Assembly: GCA_036404255.1 (NCBI GenBank)
Contig: DASWOP010000193.1
Location: forward strand, 1 to 35,782
Length of the DNA stretch: 35,782 nucleotides
Origin: JARLFX01 sp036404255
GTDB lineage: Bacteria; Acidobacteriota; Terriglobia; Terriglobales; Acidobacteriaceae
Reading direction: 5' to 3'
The notes below the pieces were generated by a model that was not told the origin of the DNA, searched no databases, and was given only the letters and a program-made list of their open reading frames with translations. Made by a program: the position numbers and the translations under genes. Positions 24,547 to 32,457 of this stretch are shown piece after piece. Each line of letters begins with the position of its first letter. Within the stretch, counting starts at the first letter, position 1.

Positions 24547-27077
24547 TGACTCGATGGATGCGGCAGGTGGGACGCCTGGTCATTGAACATCCGGGGATGG
24601 TGACTGCATTTACCGTGGTTGTGACGTTGTTTCTTTATGCAAATATTCATAAGCTGCGCACTAGTACGGACCTGACGGACATGTTCGGCAAGAACGACCC
24701 GCAGTGGCAGGCCGTGAGCCAAATGGGTAAGGAACTGGGCTATGGCAATCAGCTGTTTGTATTAGTGCAGGCTCCGAAAAACGGTACCGACTTTACCAGC
24801 GAGATGGAGGAGATAGCTGATCGGCTCACCACGGACATGCTGGCCAGCGGAAAATTCAAACAGGCACGAAGCGGCTTGCAGGAAGAAGAACTGCTCAACA
24901 TCGTGCGTTATTTTAGCTGGAACTTTCCAGCGTTTGCACAGCCCGGGCAAGTGGAGGATTACCAGAGGCGTCTGGATCCGCAACAGATACACAGGAATGT
25001 GCAACAGGCTTCGACCAATCTGGTGACGCCGTTTTCAACGCTGGGAGCGAATTACTTTGTTGCAGATCCACTGGGCCTGATGGGGATAGCTGCACACGAC
25101 AGTCAGGGACTCTCGCAGTTTGGCAGCTTCGATCTCACATGGGGCTCTGGAAACCGTTTTTTCAGCAAGGACCATACGGCCTTGCTGATCCTTGCCGAAC
25201 CGAACCAGTCGGCCATGGACTATAAATTCGCCGGACAGGTTGTGCAGTGGACACGAGCAGACATAGCCGCGATCAGTTCGGAGCCCGCCTACCGCGACAC
25301 TGGTGTGCGGACCATCGCTGCCGGAGCTTACGTTTATGCCGATGAGGACCATCGATTCATCGAGCGGAATATCCGCCGGGTCTCTCTGATATCGATTCTG
25401 GGCAACCTGGCATTGTGTCTGCTGGTCTATCCCAGCATCCCGCTTCTGATTTTGTCCGTGCTGCCCACTAGCCTGGGAATTCTTTGGACGACCGGCATAG
25501 CCAGCTTCTATCCGGGAGAGGTGAATCTAATCAGCCTGTCGTTCATCGCGATACTTGCAGGCCTTGGCGACGATCAGGTGGTGCATTTTTTCAACCGTGT
25601 TCCTCAGGAGTGGGCGAAGAAAGGCACCCTGAATGAGGCAGTCCTTCGCTCCTTCGAAACCACTGGTGCGAGCATCGTACTGTGCATTGTGACTGCGGCA
25701 GCGGCAACCGCCGCGCTTGCTGCATCGGGATTCAAGGCACTGGCGGAGTTTGGGTTCATTCTGACGGTTGGAATGTTCATGATGATGTTTCACACGTTGC
25801 TCACGATTCCGGCACTCATGCAGCTATGGAGGCGTCACTTTAAGCCGTCCGCACCGGGCACCATCACATTTCGCTTTCTGCCCAGTCTGGCAAAATACAC
25901 CATTGATTTTGTAGAACGTCATTCCCGTCTGGTGATAGGTGCCGCGCTTGGGCTCTTCCTGCTCTCACTGGCCATGCTGCCGTCTGTCAGGATGGGAGGA
26001 CGCTTTGCCATCGAAGGCAGCGATGACAGCCCAGCGATGGTGGCGCAGAATGCCTTGTCAGCGAAGTTTGGCATTGAAGGCAGTCCAAACATATTGCTCA
26101 TATCTGGTAGCGAGGATGAGGCGCTGCTGCGCGCTGAAGAGTTGACGGCGGGGCTGGAGGGATATCGGCAGCGCGGAGCCATACGGGCGATCTACTCGCC
26201 AACGAATCTGCTGCCTTCAGCGCGCACGCAGGGTCGGCGGGCAGCTTCACTGAAATCGATTGATTTTGCCGCATCGGCCAAGGCGTTGCAGGATTCGTTA
26301 CGCGAAGATGGGTTCAGAACGGATTTGCATAAGCCGTATCTGGATCGCCTGCGAAAGCTGGGGGAGGGGATGGAGCCGGTGACCCTGGAGTCAGCGGCAC
26401 ACTATCTGCCGGCTGGGTTGCTCGACAATAGCTTCCGCAGGGCGGCAGATGGTCGATATATAGCGGCGATTGCTTATTATGCCGCACGAACCAATGCAGC
26501 GCCGGCGGTTCCAGAGGCAGTGCTGGCTTCATGGAAGAGCCAATATGGCCCCTTCGTCGAGTTCTCGTACGAGAAGATTAATAGCGACATGCAAGGCCAG
26601 ATTCTGCATGACAGCCGCAAGGCTTTGTTATGGACAGCCGCCGCAATCATCTTGATTGTGTACCTCACCTTCCGCAATCTGCGGATATCGCTGCTGGTGC
26701 TTATGCCGATTGTATTCTCCATCGTAGTGACTTTCGGACTGCTGCGCTTGTTTCGTCACCAGTTCAGCTTTATGTCGATTACTGCGGTTCCGCTCATCAT
26801 AGGCATTGGAATTGACAACGGAATACACCTGGTGCGCCGCTACCAGGAGAGTAAAGACAACTGCATCTTTACGATTGCGCGTGCTTCGGGAGCCGCGCTG
26901 ATCCTATCCAACATGACTACGATGATCGGCTTTGGGGCCCTGATGGCCTCAACCTTTGAGCCTCTCGCCGAACTGGGACTGGTCACCTGTATAGGCGTTG
27001 CGCTGTCTCTTGTGGGAGGATTATGCGTGGTTCCAGCCGCGATTTATATGGGAGAAACGCCTAAAAACGCATTGTGA
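24543..27077 (+). CDS. MMPL/RND-family lipid exporter
   Basis: An 844-residue inner-membrane transporter of the RND superfamily. Two halves each begin with one membrane helix followed by a large periplasmic loop, then five helices. First-half helices include SILGNLALCLLVYPSIPLL and the second half AAAIILIVYLTFRNLRISL and PLIIGIGIDNGIHLVRRY, the last carrying the conserved Asp of the proton relay. The domain plan matches hopanoid-type HpnN and aryl-polyene MMPL exporters rather than drug pumps, and there is no adjacent periplasmic adaptor. It probably lifts the finished lipid from the inner membrane towards the LolA-like carrier. The start overlaps the preceding gene by 4 bp. Confidence 0.92.
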   Translation: MMTRWMRQVGRLVIEHPGMVTAFTVVVTLFLYANIHKLRTSTDLTDMFGKNDPQWQAVSQMGKELGYGNQLFVLVQAPKNGTDFTSEMEEIADRLTTDMLASGKFKQARSGLQEEELLNIVRYFSWNFPAFAQPGQVEDYQRRLDPQQIHRNVQQASTNLVTPFSTLGANYFVADPLGLMGIAAHDSQGLSQFGSFDLTWGSGNRFFSKDHTALLILAEPNQSAMDYKFAGQVVQWTRADIAAISSEPAYRDTGVRTIAAGAYVYADEDHRFIERNIRRVSLISILGNLALCLLVYPSIPLLILSVLPTSLGILWTTGIASFYPGEVNLISLSFIAILAGLGDDQVVHFFNRVPQEWAKKGTLNEAVLRSFETTGASIVLCIVTAAAATAALAASGFKALAEFGFILTVGMFMMMFHTLLTIPALMQLWRRHFKPSAPGTITFRFLPSLAKYTIDFVERHSRLVIGAALGLFLLSLAMLPSVRMGGRFAIEGSDDSPAMVAQNALSAKFGIEGSPNILLISGSEDEALLRAEELTAGLEGYRQRGAIRAIYSPTNLLPSARTQGRRAASLKSIDFAASAKALQDSLREDGFRTDLHKPYLDRLRKLGEGMEPVTLESAAHYLPAGLLDNSFRRAADGRYIAAIAYYAARTNAAPAVPEAVLASWKSQYGPFVEFSYEKINSDMQGQILHDSRKALLWTAAAIILIVYLTFRNLRISLLVLMPIVFSIVVTFGLLRLFRHQFSFMSITAVPLIIGIGIDNGIHLVRRYQESKDNCIFTIARASGAALILSNMTTMIGFGALMASTFEPLAELGLVTCIGVALSLVGGLCVVPAAIYMGETPKNAL

Positions 27078-27156
27078 GGCCCGTCACCATGATGCCGTCG
27101 GACGTTCGTGTATAGTTCTCTCAATTAATTCATTCAGAATCAGGTTAGCGTCGGCA

Positions 27157-28671
27157 TTGAGATCAAATTTCAACGATGGAATTATCGATACGGTTGCCTC
27201 GCTTTGCCCGGAGTGTGGCAAGCCGGCAATGGCGACGATTTATGACCGGAACGGTAAGGTATACCAGCGTTCCGAATGCGGGTGCCATGAATCCAGCGGT
27301 GCCCTGATATTTTCTGACACAAATTTCTACCGGAAGCTGGATGAATGGAATAGGCTGATTTTTCCGGCTGCTGAACCGGCTGCTGTACCGCTCGCAGGGT
27401 GTGGTTGCAACGCAGCCGCAGGCAGCCAGAACGATCCGTGTCTGGCTGTCATCGATATCACGAACCGCTGCAACTTCAAGTGCCCGATATGCTTTGCCGA
27501 AGCGAACGCGGAGAGCAACAACTACATTCTGGATACGGAACTGGTTCGCTCCATGCTGCAATCGCTGGTGGATCGGCCGGTTCCATGCCGCAGCATACAG
27601 TTCTCCGGCGGAGAGCCCACGTTGCACCCGGAGTTTCCTAAGATCCTGCGAATCGCCCGCGATCTTGGGTTCACGCATATTCAGGCAGCCACCAACGGAA
27701 GCAAGTTCGTGGATGCGGATTATGCGAGGTTATGCGAGGATTCGGGGCTGCATACCCTCTACCTGCAATTCGATGGGATGAACGACGAGGTCTACCTGAA
27801 GATGCGGGGCCAGCGATTGTTAAACAAGAAAATCGCGGCTGTAAAGAACATCGAACAGACCAACATGCGTATCGTTCTGGTCCCGACAGTCATGAATTCT
27901 GTGAACGTGGACCAGTTGGGCCCAATCTTCCAGTTTGCGCTTGAGCATAGCAAATTTGTCACGGGCATCAGCATTCAGCCGGTGGCATACACGGGCAGGG
28001 TGGATCTTACCAACAGCGGTGCTGATCCCTTCAATCTGGCGGCAATGGCGCGTGAGTTTGGCGAACAGACAGGATTGACGCGCTTTCCGGATGACTGGCT
28101 TCCGCTGAGCTCGCTCTCGCTGCTCTGCCGGGCGATTGACCGGATGCGCAGCGATACGACAATTCCTCCAGCCAGCGACGCGCACTGTTCCATCGGAACT
28201 TTTTTCTACGTTGACGACAACAACAAGCCGTTCTGCCTGACCAGTTTTTTTGATTTCGAACGCTTTCTGCGTGGCATGAAAGACATAAAGCCGTACGCAG
28301 AGCAGGGCATGATTGAGCGGCAGATCTCAAAGCTTCGCCAGTTTGATCAGTTGTCAAAATGCCTGGACATGAAAAAAGCTCCTTCGGGTCTGACGTTCAA
28401 ACGTCTGCTGCGCAGTATGGATGCGTGGGAGAACAAGACAGAAGGGCGCTCGGAGGGATGGGACCGCCGGGGTTTCAACGGCATTTTTGTCGCAGGTATG
28501 CACTTTATGGATGCCCATAGTTATAACCAGCGCAGGCTGCAACGCTGCATCATTCAGTACGTGGGTACGGATGGAAAGCTGGTTCCTTTCTGTAGTTATA
28601 ACTCGGGCGCGAGGCTGCGCGAGGCCGAGGAGTTAGTCCGCATCGAACGCAGCACGCAGCAGGGCAACTAA
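27157..28671 (+). CDS. Tes/MJ0619-like radical SAM protein (putative lipid tail-coupling enzyme)
   Basis: The product is about 504 residues. No ATG fits; the frame is open back to 26998 inside the exporter gene, and TTG at 27157 gives a length close to the archaeal family (start uncertain). The layout matches tetraether synthase (Tes, MJ0619 type): an N-terminal rubredoxin-like site CPECGK…ECGCH (Cys17, Cys20, Cys41, Cys43), the radical SAM motif CNFKCPIC (Cys105, Cys109, Cys112), FSGGEPTLHPE, and C-terminal auxiliary-cluster cysteines in CSIGTFFYVDD, RCIIQYVGTDGKLVPFCSYN and preceding GMHFMDAHSYN. Archaeal Tes joins two lipid tails through a C-C bond, and bacterial membrane-spanning lipid synthases are related radical SAM enzymes. 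The same reaction on an acidobacterial lipid is my inference from homology and neighbourhood. Confidence 0.78.
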   Translation: MRSNFNDGIIDTVASLCPECGKPAMATIYDRNGKVYQRSECGCHESSGALIFSDTNFYRKLDEWNRLIFPAAEPAAVPLAGCGCNAAAGSQNDPCLAVIDITNRCNFKCPICFAEANAESNNYILDTELVRSMLQSLVDRPVPCRSIQFSGGEPTLHPEFPKILRIARDLGFTHIQAATNGSKFVDADYARLCEDSGLHTLYLQFDGMNDEVYLKMRGQRLLNKKIAAVKNIEQTNMRIVLVPTVMNSVNVDQLGPIFQFALEHSKFVTGISIQPVAYTGRVDLTNSGADPFNLAAMAREFGEQTGLTRFPDDWLPLSSLSLLCRAIDRMRSDTTIPPASDAHCSIGTFFYVDDNNKPFCLTSFFDFERFLRGMKDIKPYAEQGMIERQISKLRQFDQLSKCLDMKKAPSGLTFKRLLRSMDAWENKTEGRSEGWDRRGFNGIFVAGMHFMDAHSYNQRRLQRCIIQYVGTDGKLVPFCSYNSGARLREAEELVRIERSTQQGN

Positions 28672-28744
28672 GCGCTCACTGCTATGAACGGCCGCTGCAA
28701 ACCGGGTTACCCTGACGGATTCATGGGTTATTGGAGATACAGGT

Positions 28745-31699
28745 ATGCGGAAACTGCCAGACTCGTCGATGTCTTGCTTCATCCATGTAGAAAAATTACG
28801 AAGATTCGGCCTTCTTCTCATCGTTGGTGGCCTGATGTCCATACCTGCAACAGCGCAGGTGGGTCTGCCCAGGTCTGCGGTATCTATTGCTGTAGGGTCA
28901 TTGCCGGCAGAATCGTGCGAGGGCGTGGGCAAGCTGATTGTGCTGCCGCCTGTGCAGCTAAACCTGGCAGAAGAGCAGGACAACGCTGAACAGTTTGCCG
29001 GGATATCTCAGATTCTTCAGAACCTGCCGGAGGGAACAGAGGCATGGTTGCATGTAAAGGTAAGCGCCGGCGGCTTGACCGGTCAGGAAACAGAGCGTCA
29101 GATCAACGATCGGGTGGATGCTTTTCTGGCACACGCTCCCCTCACGGAACACGCGGTTCGCGGACTGATCGTGGAGAGTGATGAACTATCCCTGGTAACG
29201 GATCAATTTGCTTTCGGATTAGTGCGACTGGGAATAGGCGCAAAGTCCACCCAGAGGGTGGTACGGCTTGCGTACGTGTTTGGGCCAGGATTCGTTGACC
29301 GCCATGGAGCCATTGTCAGCAAACTCGCGCTGTATGCTGACCTGTTGGGGACAACGTATACAGATTCCTGGCAGAAGGATGCCGCATGGATTGCTGAGCA
29401 TGCGCTGAACCGGCCACTCATCCTGAAGGTGAATGGTGATGCAGCATCAGCGACGGCAGCGTATCTGGGTGCGGAACTTGCTGCTTCGGGTTCGTCCGCC
29501 GAAATGCTGTGGTCAGAGCCTGCTGATCGCTCGGCTGCCGAGAGAGTATGCACAATCAATAGCTTCATGGCCCATGCAATTGGCAGGGGCATGGTGCGGC
29601 TGGATTCAGGAGTTGCCCCGCTCACGCTGACGGCGGAAGGGATGACGGGAGATGAAACGCAATCCTTCGGCAGCGGTCAATCGCAGAATGTGGTGATGGT
29701 GGCGCATGTGCATGCAGGTGCCGGTCATCCCAAAAGCGTTACGCTGGAGGGCACAACTCCATTCGATATCCAGTGGTATGACCCAGCCGATGGTGCTCGC
29801 CTGCCTGTGGGAGAACGGGTAAAGACAGCAAAAGGATGGCAGCAAACCGTATTATGCAGCAGTGAGTATGTCCTGATCACTCTGCATGGGGAAGGCAGCG
29901 ATGCCGCGGTCTATAACGCTGTGAATATCAAGACAGCATTCGATCTCAGCGTAGGAGAGGTTGTGGCCCGCTGGCAGCAGTACCGCGGGGCACAGAAGCA
30001 AAGGCTGGAAAATTATCAGGCCTCCAGCTTCATGAACCTCCACTTTGAAAACACCAACCTGGTTTCCGCCTTTGACATATCCATGGGGCTGAAACAGTTC
30101 TACAAACGTGCGGGCGCGATGGAGTTTGCGCAGAAGACGTTCTACGTCAACGGGGTAAAGTTTAGTAATAAGCATGCGTTTCCGCTGCCTCAACTCGAAC
30201 CGGAAAAGGTTCTGACCCAGCCGTTGGAGCTGAAGCTTAGTGAGCACTATACATACACTCTTGAAGGGATGGAACGGCTCAACGGCGCGGCTTGCTACGT
30301 AGTGGCGGTGCAGCCTGGGGTGCAGGACGAGACTCTTTACAGCGGCAGGATATGGATTGATGCAACCACATTTCGCGAAGTGAAGCAGACATTGAGCCAG
30401 CGCGGCATCAAGAGCAATATCGTAGTCAACGTGGAAACACAGAACTTCGAGTTGGTCCCGGACGGTCGTGGTAACCAATTCAACCTGTTGCAATCCATCT
30501 CCGCGCAACAGACGCTGAATGCTGCTGGGCGCGATTTCCTGCTGCAAAGAACCATCCAATTCTCTGAGTACTCCATCAACAATCCGCAATTCGATGATGC
30601 CCTGGCGGTCGAACACAGCACGGACGACCCGATGTACCGGGATACCGATCAGGGATTGCGCGAACTGAGAAAGCAGCATGGGGAGCGTGTGTTGCAGCAA
30701 AGCAGCGAGACGCGGATTCGCTCTCTTGTCTCCGGCGCCATGTATGAAGGCACCTATAACTTCCCCATACCGTTCTTGGGCATCAGCATTGCGGACTTCG
30801 ATTACCGGCACACAGGCGCGCAGCTCTCGACATTCTTTGCAGGACCGATTCTGGTCACAGACCTCTCAAAACAATACGGGAATAAATACCGTCTGAGCGG
30901 TGATCTCGCACTTTCCGCGCTCCCCGGAGAAAATCGCGTCTATGCAGCCAATATTGAGAACACCAGCGAAGCAGTATGGTCATGGGAGGAGGACACCGGG
31001 CTGCGCGCGACGTGGCAGGCGACTACTCATTTCAGTACGACCGCTTCAACATATCTCTCGTATCTCTTCTACCGTGCGACGAGCGACACTTCGAGCCAGT
31101 ACGTGTTGCCGCGCAACGGCGTGAGCCTGCTGCCGGGACTGCAAATCAAGTACACCAACAAGGGCTATGAATTTACCGCGAATGGCACATGGGGGCAACG
31201 CATTGCATGGCGGCAATTTGGCTATGCAGCGCAGACTGCACCGCAGGAGTCTGGTTATTTACTGTACGACGCCGACATTAACAAGAATTACTATTTCCGC
31301 AAGTTCACCAAAGCCGGATGGGACTTCTCGTACTATGGCGGTAATCAGCTGGACCGTTTCTCGCGTTATTTCCCTTCATTTTTTTCGGAGCCGCGCCTTC
31401 ACGGTATTCCGAGCGGAACGGATACCTTTGACGCCATAGCCATGGGAAACGTGCACTACGGTTTCAATGCGATGGATCTGATTAAGATTGAGGGGCTATA
31501 CAGCTATGCACGCGCCCGAAACTTGGCGGAGTCCAGCCACTACCGTTTGTTTGACGGGCTGGAGACCAATTTCAACACAGTCGGACCATTTGGAACGTTA
31601 ATACAGGGTACGGTTTCGTACGCTCTGGATGGCAACATTACGAGATACAACTCGCGCTGGGGGCTTACAGTCATGATCTTCAAGCCGCTGCCTTGGTGA
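28745..31699 (+). CDS. Large outer-membrane beta-barrel protein with LolA-like middle domain
   Basis: The product is 984 residues. The ATG at 28745 has GGAG about 8 nt upstream. A signal peptide ends near PATAQ (residue ~38). Residues ~40-370 are an unrecognised alpha/beta region that ends with a beta-sandwich-like FDIQWYDPADGARLPVGE, reminiscent of glycoside-hydrolase-associated domains. Residues ~390-620 look like an outer-membrane lipoprotein-sorting (LolA/DUF4292-like) domain: TYTLEGMERLNGAACYVV, LYSGRIWIDATTFREVK. Residues ~690-984 alternate in beta strands and end in an aromatic residue (…MIFKPLPW), as outer-membrane barrels do. It may be the outer-membrane acceptor or inserter for the exported lipid (inference). 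I know no named family with this three-part build. Confidence 0.75.
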   Translation: MRKLPDSSMSCFIHVEKLRRFGLLLIVGGLMSIPATAQVGLPRSAVSIAVGSLPAESCEGVGKLIVLPPVQLNLAEEQDNAEQFAGISQILQNLPEGTEAWLHVKVSAGGLTGQETERQINDRVDAFLAHAPLTEHAVRGLIVESDELSLVTDQFAFGLVRLGIGAKSTQRVVRLAYVFGPGFVDRHGAIVSKLALYADLLGTTYTDSWQKDAAWIAEHALNRPLILKVNGDAASATAAYLGAELAASGSSAEMLWSEPADRSAAERVCTINSFMAHAIGRGMVRLDSGVAPLTLTAEGMTGDETQSFGSGQSQNVVMVAHVHAGAGHPKSVTLEGTTPFDIQWYDPADGARLPVGERVKTAKGWQQTVLCSSEYVLITLHGEGSDAAVYNAVNIKTAFDLSVGEVVARWQQYRGAQKQRLENYQASSFMNLHFENTNLVSAFDISMGLKQFYKRAGAMEFAQKTFYVNGVKFSNKHAFPLPQLEPEKVLTQPLELKLSEHYTYTLEGMERLNGAACYVVAVQPGVQDETLYSGRIWIDATTFREVKQTLSQRGIKSNIVVNVETQNFELVPDGRGNQFNLLQSISAQQTLNAAGRDFLLQRTIQFSEYSINNPQFDDALAVEHSTDDPMYRDTDQGLRELRKQHGERVLQQSSETRIRSLVSGAMYEGTYNFPIPFLGISIADFDYRHTGAQLSTFFAGPILVTDLSKQYGNKYRLSGDLALSALPGENRVYAANIENTSEAVWSWEEDTGLRATWQATTHFSTTASTYLSYLFYRATSDTSSQYVLPRNGVSLLPGLQIKYTNKGYEFTANGTWGQRIAWRQFGYAAQTAPQESGYLLYDADINKNYYFRKFTKAGWDFSYYGGNQLDRFSRYFPSFFSEPRLHGIPSGTDTFDAIAMGNVHYGFNAMDLIKIEGLYSYARARNLAESSHYRLFDGLETNFNTVGPFGTLIQGTVSYALDGNITRYNSRWGLTVMIFKPLPW

Positions 31700-31713
31700 A
31701 GGCCACTACTAAG

Positions 31714-32442
31714 ATGAAAACCGCATTAGTAACGGGAGCATCGGGAACACTAGGCGCAGCCATGGCGAAGGCCCTGGCTGGAGCTGGATTCCGCGTGGCC
31801 GCGCACTATCATCAGTCGAAAGAAGAGGCCGAAAACGTCGTAGCGGGCATCATTGCAGAAGGCGGAGAGGCGTTGGCCGTATGCGCAGATTTGGGCCGCC
31901 ACGAGAGTGTTGCGCTGATGCTGGAAAAAATTGAAGAGAGCTATGGACCGATTGACTGCCTGGTGAATAACGCCGGAATCACTCGCGATAGTCTATTGGC
32001 GTTCATGACCGTGGAACAGTGGGATGAAGTAATCACCACCAATCTGCGCAGTACATTCTTATGTTCCCGTCTTGCGCTTCTGGGCATGATGCGGCGAGGC
32101 GGTGGAAGCATCTGCAACATTGTGTCGCCCAGCGGAGTGCGTGGGCAGGCAGGCCAGTGCAACTATGCGGCATCCAAGGGCGGCATGATCGCGTTCACCA
32201 AATCACTCTCACGCGAGGGCGGCAGGTTCAATGTGCGTGTCAATGCCGTATGCCCTGGTGTAATCCCCAGTCCAATGTCTGCAGGTTACATCCGGAAAGA
32301 GGAAAAGCGGCTGCTCGCCGAGATTCCGATGGGAAGATTCGGTAAGCCGGAAGAGGTTGCAGCGTTGGTGGCGTTTCTAGCCTCTGAGAAGGCCAGCTAT
32401 ATCACCGGTCAGGTGATTGCGGTCGATGGCGGACTACTGTAG
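31714..32442 (+). CDS. fabG: 3-oxoacyl-ACP reductase, FabG/SDR type
   Basis: A 242-residue short-chain dehydrogenase/reductase that reduces 3-oxoacyl-ACP with NADPH. It shows the nucleotide-binding TGASGTLG, NNAGITRDS, the catalytic Ser in IVSPSG and YAASK (Tyr, Lys), and the C-terminal GQVIAVDGGLL. The ATG at 31714 is preferred, with GAAGG about 11 nt upstream; a GTG at 31693 overlapping the barrel-protein gene is possible. It is the last gene of operon C and supplies the ketoreductase of the dedicated synthase whose condensing enzymes are in operon A. The gene symbol is given by family; the housekeeping fabG is probably elsewhere. Confidence 0.9.
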   Translation: MKTALVTGASGTLGAAMAKALAGAGFRVAAHYHQSKEEAENVVAGIIAEGGEALAVCADLGRHESVALMLEKIEESYGPIDCLVNNAGITRDSLLAFMTVEQWDEVITTNLRSTFLCSRLALLGMMRRGGGSICNIVSPSGVRGQAGQCNYAASKGGMIAFTKSLSREGGRFNVRVNAVCPGVIPSPMSAGYIRKEEKRLLAEIPMGRFGKPEEVAALVAFLASEKASYITGQVIAVDGGLL

Positions 32443-32457
32443 CTTCCGCAAAGTACC

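Noticed and set aside
27091..27116. Possible internal promoter before the Tes-like gene (TATAGT at 27111)
   Set aside because: No acceptable -35 hexamer at proper spacing (CATGAT at best), and the 79-bp gap can equally be an intra-operon spacer.
26998..27156. Longer N-terminus for the Tes-like protein starting at ATG 26998
   Set aside because: It would overlap 80 bp of the exporter gene in another frame and add 53 residues without similarity to the family's N-terminus.
29852..30811. Minus-strand open frame of 319 codons opposite the outer-membrane protein gene
   Set aside because: It is the antisense shadow of a continuous coding frame with signal peptide and barrel strands; no domain is seen in the antisense translation.
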